A stretch of DNA of 13,844 nt from Veillonella sp. (GCA_018367495.1 JAGZGB010000046.1:1-13844), one strand, 5' to 3'; numbered from the stretch's first letter, positions 1 through 6,856 are shown. The notes: generated by a model not told the origin, from the letters alone. Numbers and translations are program-made.

Positions 1-633
1 GATGAAAATGTTAAATTAACTAAAGCAGTTGGTACATTGGCATTAGAAAATCATGAAAAAGTTAATGTATTAGGTTTACAAGTAGATAAAAATACTCAAG
101 ATATCGGTACATTGGCTGAAGCTGCAAACTATAGCTTGAAAGCATCTAATATTGCACTTCAAGATCATGCAACTCTTGTTCAGCATGATGCTCAAATCGC
201 AGAAAACTCTCGCCGTATTAGCAGTGTAGAACGCGATGTTAAGGTAGTGGGTGCTAATGCAGCAGCATTGGCAGCATTGAAACCTATCGAATATCACGAA
301 GGTCAAAAAGCTCAAATCATGGCGGCTGTTGGTACTTATAAAGGTAAAACAGCTACTGCATTGGGCGTAGCTCATTATGCAAATCCTGATTTGTTAATCC
401 ATGCTGGTGCCGCTTATGGTGGTGATCATAGCGTAATGGCGAATGCTGGTGTAACAATTGGTATTGGTAATGCGCCTACAGCTCCAAAAGCTTCTCCTGC
501 AACTGTAAAAGTTCTTGAAGATAAAGTGGCTGATTTGCAAGCACAAAATAAAGAAATTCGTGAACTTCTTGATAAAGTGATTACACAACAACCACAACAA
601 GCGCCAAAAGTAGCTGTTAAAACAACTAAATAA
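1..633 (+). CDS. Trimeric autotransporter adhesin, C-terminal end (YadA-type anchor), 5' partial
   Basis: This is the C-terminal 210 residues of a surface adhesin of the type Vc (trimeric autotransporter) family; the frame is open through base 1, so the start lies upstream. Residues 1-80 are stalk-like, with regularly spaced hydrophobic residues and Asn/Gln/Asp-rich heptads (for example DKNTQDIGTLAEAA). An 11-bp repeat at 31-41 and 106-116 encodes the recurring GTLA. Residues about 82-156 resemble the YadA anchor: a helix (AAALAALKPIEY), then four amphipathic strands ending in MANAGVTIGIG. Three chains would together form a 12-stranded outer-membrane barrel. Unusually, the last strand does not end the protein or carry a terminal aromatic residue. 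About 54 more residues follow: a Pro/Ala linker, a short coiled coil (residues 168-196, VLEDKVADLQAQNKEIRELL) and a Gln/Pro/Lys tail. Family assignment is confident; ligand and full architecture cannot be seen. Confidence 0.9.
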   Translation, partial: DENVKLTKAVGTLALENHEKVNVLGLQVDKNTQDIGTLAEAANYSLKASNIALQDHATLVQHDAQIAENSRRISSVERDVKVVGANAAALAALKPIEYHEGQKAQIMAAVGTYKGKTATALGVAHYANPDLLIHAGAAYGGDHSVMANAGVTIGIGNAPTAPKASPATVKVLEDKVADLQAQNKEIRELLDKVITQQPQQAPKVAVKTTK

Positions 634-646
634 TATGCCTCCCAAC

Positions 647-670
647 CGATGGATTACATATAATCTATCG
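647..670 (+). other. Hairpin downstream of adhesin gene
   Basis: A 10-bp stem (647-656 with 661-670, one G-U pair) closes a CATA loop, 13 bases after the adhesin stop codon. It has no U-tract, so it is not a terminator by itself. It sits 10 bases before the strong terminator, giving tandem hairpins at the 3' end of the adhesin mRNA. A role in protecting the 3' end is inference. Confidence 0.5.
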
Positions 671-680
671 TAGGTATAGA

Positions 681-712
681 AACCGCGTAGCAGAAATGCT
701 ACGCGGTTTTTT
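681..712 (+). terminator. Rho-independent terminator of the adhesin gene
   Basis: A perfect 12-bp GC-rich stem (681-692 with 697-708) is capped by a GAAA tetraloop and runs into six T residues (707-712). This is a textbook intrinsic terminator. It should separate adhesin transcription from the division and cell-wall operon. The stem begins with AA and ends in TT, so it could also work weakly on the opposite strand, but no gene there would need it. Confidence 0.93.
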
Positions 713-952
713 GTGTAGATTTGTGGTGGTTACTTAAATAAATACTATTTAATTTTGATGCAACAAAGCTGTATTGAGTAGTATAGTGGGGATTTGATCT
801 TAGATAAGTTAAATTTGGAAGCTTAGTGGTTGCGAGTGGTTTTATATTTAAATTTATTATTTATATTCGAACATATGTATCTTAGAAAAAGAAAGAAAAA
901 TAGAGATTATGAAAGAAAAATATAAAAAAGTGGGATAAAAATGGATTTTTTA

Positions 953-981
953 TTGTGGTTAGTGGGGAATTGTGGTAGAAT
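953..981 (+). promoter_or_regulatory. Predicted sigma-70-type promoter of the mraZ operon
   Basis: TTGTGG (953-958) serves as a -35 element and TAGAAT (976-981) as a -10 element with a 17-base spacer. The -10 is preceded by TGG, which fits an extended -10 (TGn). Transcription would start near 988, about 40 bases before the mraZ ATG. The GTGG repeats overlap both promoter boxes, which suits autorepression by MraZ. No experimental start site is available. Confidence 0.65.
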
Positions 982-1000
982 TTACCATATAGTGGTGGAT
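961..1000 (+). promoter_or_regulatory. Candidate MraZ operator (10-bp GTGG direct repeats)
   Basis: Read in ten-base blocks this stretch is AGTGGGGAAT, TGTGGTAGAA, TTTACCATAT, AGTGGTGGAT, so three of four blocks carry GTGG at the same place. That spacing, one helical turn, matches the arrangement known for MraZ boxes in other bacteria. The second block contains part of the predicted -10 element. Two further G-rich blocks (AAGGGATAGT, AAAGGGCGGT) follow, the last overlapping the ribosome binding site. Confidence 0.55.
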
Positions 1001-1027
1001 AAGGGATAGTAAAGGGCGGTGATACGT

Positions 1028-1459
1028 ATGTTCATGGGAGAATATAATCACACCATTGATACAAAAGGGCGTATGATTATACCTGCGAAAATACGTGAAC
1101 AACTAGGTGATTTGTGTATAGTCACAAAGGGCTTAGATGATTGCCTAGCTATTTATACCCAAGAGGCTTGGAAGAAAATTTCTGATGCCTTACAATCACA
1201 ATCCTCTACTAAAGCTAGTGTGCGTGCCTTAAAACGTTTTGTTTTTGGTAGTGCTGCTGAACTTGAATATGATAAACAAGGTCGTGTCCTCATTCCTGTA
1301 CCACTACGTGAATATGCGAGCCTTTATAAACAGGCTGTTATTGTCGGTGCTGGGGATCACGTTGAAATTTGGAGCCGAGAAAAATACGATTACTATGATG
1401 ATCAAGTGGCTGAAAGTATGGAAGAATTAGTCGAAGGATTAGAAGGGATTATGTTATAG
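1028..1459 (+). CDS. mraZ: Transcriptional regulator MraZ
   Basis: MraZ is a DNA-binding protein that heads dcw clusters and controls its own operon through upstream direct repeats. The 143-residue product has the expected two AbrB/SpoVT-like halves, each with the family signature: DTKGRMIIPAKIR at residues 11-23 and DKQGRVLIPVPLR at 82-94. Length is normal for the family. I chose the ATG at 1028, giving MFMGEYNHTID, because this is the canonical MraZ start and a G-rich Shine-Dalgarno (AAGGGCGGTG, 1012-1021) sits at correct distance. A GTG at 1019 in frame would add three residues but lies inside that site. It is followed after 9 bases by rsmH. Candidate operators lie in its leader. Confidence 0.96.
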   Translation: MFMGEYNHTIDTKGRMIIPAKIREQLGDLCIVTKGLDDCLAIYTQEAWKKISDALQSQSSTKASVRALKRFVFGSAAELEYDKQGRVLIPVPLREYASLYKQAVIVGAGDHVEIWSREKYDYYDDQVAESMEELVEGLEGIML

Positions 1460-1468
1460 GAGGCTGAG

Positions 1469-2401
1469 ATGGAATTTAATCATACCAGCGTACTTTTACG
1501 TGAAACAGTAGACTCTGTTGTAACTAATTCCAAAGGCATCTATGTGGACTGTACCCTTGGTGGGGCAGGTCATGCTCACGCAGTGGGTGAAATGCTAGAT
1601 CAAGAAGGCATGATTATAGGATTAGATCAAGATGAAGATGCGTTGGGCGTAGCTCGACAGCGTTTGTCTGATTTGAAGTGTCAGGTGTTAACGATACCGA
1701 CAAACTTTTATAACTTAAAAAAAGCTCTCCAAAATGAGGGCATTCATGAAGTGGATGGTTTTATCTTTGATCTTGGCGTATCAAGCTATCAACTGGATAC
1801 ACCAGAACGTGGCTTTTCATATATGAATGATGGCCCTTTAGATATGCGTATGGACAAAGATGCACCATTAACAGCAGAAGAAGTTGTTAATGAATATGAT
1901 TCTGAAGCATTGTTGCAAATTATCCGTGATTATGGTGAAGAACGATGGGCTAAACGTATTGTTGAATTCATTATTAATGCACGTGAAGAAAAACGAATTA
2001 CTACCACTGGTGAATTAGTTAGAATTATTAAGCAAGCAATACCCGCGAAGGCACGTCAAGATGGACCGCATCCGGCGAAACGGACGTTCCAAGCCATTCG
2101 CATTGAAGTAAATAGAGAATTAGCTATCTTGCATGATAGTTTTGTAGATGCTGTGTCTATGTTGAAACCAAAGGGGAAAATCGGGGTTATCACATTCCAC
2201 TCCTTGGAAGATCGAATTACTAAACAAACTTTCAAAGAGCTGAGTACAGCATGTATATGTCCTCCAGAATTGCCGATGTGTGTATGTAACCACAAAGCAG
2301 TTGTGAAGGCGAAGAATAAGGCTATAGAGCCAAGTGCAGGGGAGATTGAGGTTAATCCGAGGGCTAGAAGCGCAAAGTTGCGAGTAGCCGTTAAGTTGTA
2401 G
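1469..2401 (+). CDS. rsmH: 16S rRNA (cytosine(1402)-N(4))-methyltransferase RsmH (MraW)
   Basis: RsmH uses S-adenosylmethionine to methylate N4 of C1402 in 16S rRNA, tuning the ribosomal P site. The 310 residues match the family length. Visible motifs are HTSVLLRE (5-12), the SAM-binding DCTLGGAGH (27-35), FDLGVSSYQLD (100-110), LDMRMD, RTFQAIRIEVNREL, ITFHSLEDR and the C-terminal NPRARSAKLR. A cysteine-rich patch (CICPPELPMCVC) precedes the end, as is common in this family. An AGGAGG at 1458-1463 overlaps the mraZ stop codon, so translation is probably coupled to mraZ. It is the usual second gene of dcw clusters and is intact. Confidence 0.97.
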   Translation: MEFNHTSVLLRETVDSVVTNSKGIYVDCTLGGAGHAHAVGEMLDQEGMIIGLDQDEDALGVARQRLSDLKCQVLTIPTNFYNLKKALQNEGIHEVDGFIFDLGVSSYQLDTPERGFSYMNDGPLDMRMDKDAPLTAEEVVNEYDSEALLQIIRDYGEERWAKRIVEFIINAREEKRITTTGELVRIIKQAIPAKARQDGPHPAKRTFQAIRIEVNRELAILHDSFVDAVSMLKPKGKIGVITFHSLEDRITKQTFKELSTACICPPELPMCVCNHKAVVKAKNKAIEPSAGEIEVNPRARSAKLRVAVKL

Positions 2402-2422
2402 AATTGGAAGGGGTTAGTATTT

Positions 2423-2827
2423 ATGTTAGCGAGAAAGGCTGTTGTGGGCCAAGTAAAAAGCGATGTGTTGGTTGCTTCGCAAGGGAGAAAACGTAGTGTA
2501 AGTGTGGCTCTTGATTTGAGTCCTATGATGTGGCAAGTTGTATATGGTATTGCTGCATTGGTTGCATTTTTGCTTATCATGATGGTTATGAATGCGTACA
2601 GCACAAAATTGGGCTATGAAGTAGTTAAAACACAGCAAGCTGTAGTACAATTAACAAAAGATAATGATGCATTGGATGTTGAAGTGGCTTCCTTGAAGTC
2701 TCCCGTTCGTATCCAACAAATCGCAGAACAACAACTAGGGATGGTTTTGCCTGATTCTTTTGTTTATAGCACAAAAAGCGCTGTTACTGAACGTACTGTA
2801 CAAGGAAAACAGCAAATTATAGACTAG
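2423..2827 (+). CDS. ftsL: Cell division protein FtsL
   Basis: FtsL is a small bitopic division protein that pairs with FtsB/DivIC and FtsQ/DivIB and helps activate septal peptidoglycan synthesis. The 134-residue protein has a basic cytoplasmic N-terminus (1-35), one membrane helix (about 36-58), a short coiled coil (65-92), and then LKSPVRIQQIAEQQLGMVLP, matching the FtsL pattern of a helix ending in LGM..P. Sequence conservation in this family is low, so the call rests on topology, that C-terminal motif and position after rsmH. A GGAAGGGG-type ribosome binding site lies at 2406-2413. In most dcw clusters the next gene is the transpeptidase ftsI/pbpB; here it is murE. Confidence 0.88.
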   Translation: MLARKAVVGQVKSDVLVASQGRKRSVSVALDLSPMMWQVVYGIAALVAFLLIMMVMNAYSTKLGYEVVKTQQAVVQLTKDNDALDVEVASLKSPVRIQQIAEQQLGMVLPDSFVYSTKSAVTERTVQGKQQIID

Positions 2828-2832
2828 CAGGC

Positions 2833-2857
2833 AAAGCAGCTCGTATTGGGCTGCTTT
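2833..2857 (+). other. Hairpin between ftsL and murE (possible attenuator)
   Basis: A perfect 8-bp stem (AAAGCAGC 2833-2840 with GCTGCTTT 2850-2857) encloses a 9-base loop, six bases after the ftsL stop. The stem ends in TTT, followed by CCTTTGCG rather than a full U-tract. GCAAAG (2831-2836) can pair alternatively with CTTTGC (2859-2864). This could be a partial terminator that lowers expression of downstream genes, or an mRNA processing or stability element. It ends 13 bases before the murE ribosome binding site. Confidence 0.5.
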
Positions 2858-2882
2858 CCTTTGCGTGTGAAGGAGATTGTAT

Positions 2883-4367
2883 ATGAAACAATTACAAGAT
2901 ATAGTAAAAGTCCTGCAAATACTGCGTGTAGAAGGTAATACAGCTGTTGAAGTATTAGATATTACGGCTGATTCCCGTGCCGTAAAAGCAGGTAGTTTAT
3001 TTATTGCTTTAGATGGGGCCACTGTAGATGGTCATGATTATGTAAGTAAAGCTGTGGAAGCTGGTGCAGTAGCAGTACTAGTATCTAAACCAGTAGAAGT
3101 AAGTGGTGATGTTTGTACTATCACTGTAGAGGATACTCGTACAGCTATGATGGCTTGCGTGCCTTATTTTTTTGATTATCCTGCTAATTCCATGCGTATG
3201 ATTGGTGTTACTGGCACTAATGGTAAGACGACTACTACTCATATGATTCGTCATATTTTGAAAGCTCAAGGCCATAAAGTAGGCGTTATTGGTACTGTTC
3301 ATATTATGATCGGCGATACAACGTATCCGATACATAATACGACACCTGATGTAGTGGATTTACAGCATATTCTTTATCAAATGGTAGAGGAAGGCGTTAC
3401 ACATTGTGTGATGGAGGTTTCTTCTCATGCTTTAGCGCTAGGTCGTGTGTCTGGTGTTGAATATGATACGGCGGTATTTACAAATTTAACGCAAGATCAC
3501 TTGGACTTTCACAAAACATTTGAAAATTATTTGGCAGCTAAGTGTAAATTATTTGAGCAAGTTAGCGAGCCGAACCAAACTAAATCTGGTAAAGGTGCTA
3601 TCATTAATATCGATGACGAATATGGTCATCGAGTGATTGAGAAAACAACAGCACCTATTATTACTTACAGTATTGATGGTAAAGGTAGTTTGAATGCTCA
3701 CGATGTTGAAATGACACCTAAATCTAGCCGTTATGCTGTATCCTATGATGGTAATGACTATACAGTGGCTATGAATACCACTGGTTTGTTTAATGTATAT
3801 AATACATTGGCTGCTATTGGTGCTTGTCTATTGGAAGGCATATCTATGGAAGATATAGATAAAGCATTGAAAACATTTAGCGCTGTGCCTGGCCGTTTTG
3901 AGCTCATTGAAGAAGGTCAGCCATTTGCGGTGGTTGTAGACTATGCACATACACCAGATGGGTTAGAAAATATTTTGCAAACGGCAAAGGCTATTCAAGA
4001 AAATCGCATTATTGTAGTCTTTGGTTGTGGTGGTGACCGAGATGCGACAAAACGCCCTATCATGGGTCGTATTGCGGCACAATATGGTGATGTGGTATAT
4101 GTTACATCTGACAATCCTCGTACAGAAGATCCTGTACAAATTGTAAAAGATGTAGAGGTGGGCGTTAAAGAAGGCCTTCGTGCAGGGACTCATTATGAAG
4201 TTATTGTTGATCGGCGGGAAGCGATTCAACATGCAATACAAAATGCAAAACCTGGGGATATTGTACTGATTGCGGGTAAGGGGCATGAGGATTACCAAAT
4301 CTTAAAGGATAAAACGATTCATTTCGATGATCGTGAAGAGGCGCGAGCGGCCCTCAAGGAGATCTAA
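2883..4367 (+). CDS. murE: UDP-N-acetylmuramoyl-tripeptide synthetase MurE (meso-diaminopimelate-adding)
   Basis: MurE is a cytoplasmic ATP-dependent ligase that adds the third residue to UDP-MurNAc-L-Ala-D-Glu. The 494 residues cover all three Mur ligase domains: N-terminal substrate domain, central ATPase with P-loop TGTNGKTT (110-117) and DHLDFH (205-210), and C-terminal domain. Lys220 in LAAK is the expected carbamylated lysine. DNPR at 410-413 is the motif that selects meso-diaminopimelate rather than lysine, consistent with mDAP-type peptidoglycan in Negativicutes. The ATG at 2883 is chosen because AGGAG (2871-2875) lies 7 bases upstream; a TTG at 2877 abuts that site. It directly follows ftsL, without the usual ftsI/pbpB gene. 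Its stop is one base before murF. Confidence 0.97.
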   Translation: MKQLQDIVKVLQILRVEGNTAVEVLDITADSRAVKAGSLFIALDGATVDGHDYVSKAVEAGAVAVLVSKPVEVSGDVCTITVEDTRTAMMACVPYFFDYPANSMRMIGVTGTNGKTTTTHMIRHILKAQGHKVGVIGTVHIMIGDTTYPIHNTTPDVVDLQHILYQMVEEGVTHCVMEVSSHALALGRVSGVEYDTAVFTNLTQDHLDFHKTFENYLAAKCKLFEQVSEPNQTKSGKGAIINIDDEYGHRVIEKTTAPIITYSIDGKGSLNAHDVEMTPKSSRYAVSYDGNDYTVAMNTTGLFNVYNTLAAIGACLLEGISMEDIDKALKTFSAVPGRFELIEEGQPFAVVVDYAHTPDGLENILQTAKAIQENRIIVVFGCGGDRDATKRPIMGRIAAQYGDVVYVTSDNPRTEDPVQIVKDVEVGVKEGLRAGTHYEVIVDRREAIQHAIQNAKPGDIVLIAGKGHEDYQILKDKTIHFDDREEARAALKEI

Positions 4368-4368
4368 T

Positions 4369-5727
4369 ATGGCAGAATTTACATTGTCTCAAGTAGTAGA
4401 AGCTACTCATGGGACGAGTGCAGATACCGACAATATTAAGTTTTTAGATGTATCTACTGATACAAGAACGATTGAATCAGGCTTTTTATTTGTAGCATTA
4501 AAGGGTGATACCTTTGATGGTCATGATTTTATTGGAACAGCTATTGAAAAAGGTGCTATAGGTGCAATCGTTGAAAAAGGTCGTGCTGTAAAAGGTATCG
4601 CATGTATTGAGGTTGAAAATACCTTGATAGCATATCAGAATTTGGCACGTTATCATCGCCGTCGCTTTGATATTCCTGTAGTAGCTATTACTGGTTCTTC
4701 CGGTAAGACTACAACTAAGGAAATGGTGGCAGCTGTACTCGGTATAGAGTTTAATGTTTTGAAAACTGAGAAAAACTTTAATAATGAAATTGGTTTGCCA
4801 AAAACATTATTACGTTTGACAGCGGAGCATCAAGCTTGTGTTGTTGAAATGGGCATGCGTGGTCTTGGGCAAATTGAAGAGCTTGCCTTAATTGCAGAAC
4901 CGACTATGGGGATTATTACCAATGTAGGTACTAGCCATATAGAGCTATTAGGTTCTCGTGAAGCCATTGCACAAGCTAAAGGTGAGTTAATTCGTTGCTT
5001 GCCTGAAAATAGTGTGGCTATTCTTAATGAAGATGATCCATATGTTAAGGCTATGGATAGTCTTGCTAAAGGTAAAACTATTACTTATGGTATTGAACGT
5101 AATGCTACATGTATTGGCAGTCATTTACGTTACAAAAAAGATGGTATTAAATTTACATGCAAATGTTATGATGAAGTATTTGATATCTTCTTACCTATGA
5201 TTGGTGAACATAATGTATATGACGCATTGGCAGCAATCGTAGCTGGTCGTGTGTTAGGTATTAAGTCTAATACAATCCGTAAGGGTTTAAGCGAATTTAC
5301 TGGAACTCCAATGCGCCAAGAGATAGTACCATTTGAAGATATTGTTATCTTAAATGATGCGTATAATGCAAATCCTTCATCCATGGCTGAAGCGATTAAG
5401 GCTTTAGGTCAACTAGACGGTAAACGTAAAATAGCTATGCTTGGTGATATGCTTGAACTTGGTGATTATACTGAACAAGCGCATCGTGAAATTGGTCAAT
5501 TGCTTGCTGAAGAGGGTTATAGTGTAGTATTTACATTCGGTGATGCCGCTGCTTTTATAGCTAAGGAAGCAAAAAAAGCAGGTTTAACTACATTCCGTTG
5601 TAATAGCCATTTAGAAATGGCCAATGCCTATAGTGATATTCGTGAAAAAGGGGATGTTATCCTTGTGAAAGGTTCCCGTGGATTACGAATGGAACGAGTT
5701 GTTGAAGAATTAAAGGATCAAGATTAA
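4369..5727 (+). CDS. murF: UDP-N-acetylmuramoyl-tripeptide--D-alanyl-D-alanine ligase MurF
   Basis: MurF joins D-Ala-D-Ala, made by Ddl, to the UDP-MurNAc-tripeptide, completing the cytoplasmic pentapeptide precursor. The 452 residues carry the Mur ligase P-loop TGSSGKTTTKE (from 108), where SSGK in place of TNGK is typical of MurF, and NDAYNANPSSM (329-339), a MurF signature. The start is ATG 4369, one base after the murE stop, with AAGGAG (4356-4361) inside the end of murE. The frame is open upstream to 4327, but that would overlap murE and lacks family similarity. Tight packing with murE suggests translational coupling. Nothing is truncated. Confidence 0.97.
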   Translation: MAEFTLSQVVEATHGTSADTDNIKFLDVSTDTRTIESGFLFVALKGDTFDGHDFIGTAIEKGAIGAIVEKGRAVKGIACIEVENTLIAYQNLARYHRRRFDIPVVAITGSSGKTTTKEMVAAVLGIEFNVLKTEKNFNNEIGLPKTLLRLTAEHQACVVEMGMRGLGQIEELALIAEPTMGIITNVGTSHIELLGSREAIAQAKGELIRCLPENSVAILNEDDPYVKAMDSLAKGKTITYGIERNATCIGSHLRYKKDGIKFTCKCYDEVFDIFLPMIGEHNVYDALAAIVAGRVLGIKSNTIRKGLSEFTGTPMRQEIVPFEDIVILNDAYNANPSSMAEAIKALGQLDGKRKIAMLGDMLELGDYTEQAHREIGQLLAEEGYSVVFTFGDAAAFIAKEAKKAGLTTFRCNSHLEMANAYSDIREKGDVILVKGSRGLRMERVVEELKDQD

Positions 5728-5733
5728 AAGATT

Positions 5734-5755
5734 ACGGCTAGTTATATCTAGCCGT
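5734..5755 (+). other. Hairpin between murF and mraY
   Basis: A perfect 8-bp stem (ACGGCTAG 5734-5741 with CTAGCCGT 5748-5755) closes a TTATAT loop, starting 7 bases after the murF stop. No U-tract follows, so full termination is unlikely. It may set differential stability between the murE-murF and mraY segments of the transcript; that is inference. Confidence 0.5.
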
Positions 5756-5785
5756 CATCTGTTTATTAGTGAGTAGAGGGTTCAT

Positions 5786-6772
5786 ATGATATATCACATT
5801 CTATTAGCTTTCGTAGTGACTTTTATCATTACGGTAGTGCTGGGTAAATTTGCTATTCCTATGTTGCGTTCTTTACACGCACAACAAAGTATTCGTGAAG
5901 AAGGTCCAGAAAGTCATCAAGCAAAAGCTGGTACACCTACAATGGGTGGTGCTTTTATGATGGTAGCGCTCATCATTGGGGTTGCGTTATTTGCACCATG
6001 GAATGTAGGTACTGGTATGTTATTATTCCTAACACTAGGACATTGTCTATTAGGATTTTTTGATGATTTTGTAAAAGCTGTTAAAAAACGTAATCTTGGT
6101 TTAACAGCAAAACAAAAATTACTAGGCCAGTTTATTTTGGCAGCTATATTCTGCTACTACATCACCGAAATTATGGTTATTCCTACCACATTGTGGATTC
6201 CTGTAGTGGATCTTCATCTTCAATTAGGTTGGGCTTATTATGTTTTGGCATTTTTAATTATCGTAGGTGCTACGAATGCAGTAAATCTTACAGATGGTCT
6301 TGATGGCTTAGCTAGCGGTACGTCTGCGGTGGCTGCCATTGCATTTTCAGTAATTGGTCTTATGGCTGCATCTACAACAAATTCTATTGGTGCTGAAAGT
6401 GTTGCATACTACGGTGCCATCGTAGCTGCTGTGTGCCTGGGTTTCTTGGTGTACAATGTAAATCCTGCGAAGGTGTTCATGGGGGATACTGGATCTTTAG
6501 CTTTAGGTGGTGCTTTTGCAGCTATGGCTATTTTAACTAAAACAGAATTGCTACTCGTTGTGATTGGTGGCATTTTTGTTATGGAAGCATTGTCCGTTAT
6601 TATTCAAGTTATTTCCTTTAAAACTCGTGGCGTACGAGTATTTAAAATGAGCCCAATTCACCATCATTTTGAGTTATCCGGTTGGGCTGAGCAAACTGTT
6701 GTTAATCGCTTCTGGTTCGGTGGCGCTGTATTAGCTGTTATTGGCGTAGTTTTAGCGACTATAACTTTGTAA
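5786..6772 (+). CDS. mraY: Phospho-N-acetylmuramoyl-pentapeptide-transferase MraY
   Basis: MraY is the integral membrane enzyme that transfers phospho-MurNAc-pentapeptide from UDP to undecaprenyl phosphate, forming lipid I on the cytoplasmic face. The 328-residue protein is strongly hydrophobic with about ten membrane segments. It shows the family landmarks: SHQAKAGTPTMGG (43-55), the catalytic aspartates in FFDDF (Asp93, Asp94) followed by KKRNLGLTAKQK, NLTDGLDGL (167-175), FMGDTGS with Asp234, and the HHH motif in SPIHHHFELSGW (292-294). Length is slightly short of the 360-residue E. coli enzyme but normal for Firmicutes. A weak AGAGGG ribosome binding site (5775-5780) precedes the ATG. It lies between murF and murD as in most dcw clusters. 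Confidence 0.98.
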   Translation: MIYHILLAFVVTFIITVVLGKFAIPMLRSLHAQQSIREEGPESHQAKAGTPTMGGAFMMVALIIGVALFAPWNVGTGMLLFLTLGHCLLGFFDDFVKAVKKRNLGLTAKQKLLGQFILAAIFCYYITEIMVIPTTLWIPVVDLHLQLGWAYYVLAFLIIVGATNAVNLTDGLDGLASGTSAVAAIAFSVIGLMAASTTNSIGAESVAYYGAIVAAVCLGFLVYNVNPAKVFMGDTGSLALGGAFAAMAILTKTELLLVVIGGIFVMEALSVIIQVISFKTRGVRVFKMSPIHHHFELSGWAEQTVVNRFWFGGAVLAVIGVVLATITL

Positions 6773-6805
6773 GATAATACTTAACGGAACACGCAAATAA
6801 TGGTA

Positions 6806-6819
6806 TGCTTATAAGATAG
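6806..6819 (+). promoter_or_regulatory. Weak candidate internal promoter upstream of murD
   Basis: The 84-base murF-side gap between mraY and murD contains TGCTTATAAG (6806-6815), close to an extended -10 box, within an AT-rich stretch. No good -35 hexamer is visible 16-18 bases upstream. The 11-mer TTATAAGATAG here (6809-6819) recurs exactly upstream of ftsZ (13668-13678), which is the main reason to list it. Could equally be chance in AT-rich DNA. Confidence 0.3.
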
Positions 6820-6856
6820 GAATACATTATTTTTATTAATAATTTAGGTGAGATAG

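Larger units (their letters stand above)
713..1027 (+). promoter_or_regulatory. AT-rich leader of the dcw operon with repeated AGTGG elements
   Basis: No convincing gene lies in this stretch. It is AT-rich and contains AGTGG on the plus strand at 785, 825, 835, 929, 961 and 991, plus GTGG at 723, 955 and 972. I see no CCACT on this strand, so the elements all point the same way. The sites at 785, 825 and 835 are mutually in 10-bp phase, as are 961, 971 (TGTGG) and 991. MraZ proteins are known to bind short G-rich direct repeats about 10 bp apart upstream of their own gene, so this is the natural candidate operator region. Binding is inferred, not shown. Confidence 0.6.

Noticed and set aside
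37..39. TTG at 37 as a start for a short separate gene
   Set aside because: The same frame is open and in coiled-coil register back to base 1, and the product is plainly the end of a larger autotransporter.
76..645. Open frames on the minus strand opposite the adhesin end
   Set aside because: They mirror the adhesin coding frame, have low-complexity Cys/Phe/Ser-rich translations, no ribosome binding sites and no recognisable domain.
793..822. TTGATC (794-799) as a -35 element for a second mraZ promoter
   Set aside because: No acceptable -10 hexamer lies 16-18 bases downstream.
1019..1027. GTG at 1019 as the mraZ start
   Set aside because: It lies inside the ribosome binding site that serves ATG 1028, and the product from 1028 begins with the canonical MraZ sequence.
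713..1027. Small protein gene or structured riboswitch in the long leader
   Set aside because: No open frame with a ribosome binding site and no sizeable GC-rich inverted repeat is visible; the predicted transcription start near 988 leaves only about 40 bases of leader RNA.
2056..2604. 182-codon minus-strand open frame across rsmH and ftsL
   Set aside because: It crosses two genes with clear family motifs on the plus strand, its translation resembles no family I know, and no ribosome binding site precedes it.
4327..4368. ATG at 4327 as the murF start
   Set aside because: It would overlap the last codons of murE and add a basic, non-conserved N-terminus; ATG 4369 has a proper ribosome binding site and a normal MurF N-terminus.
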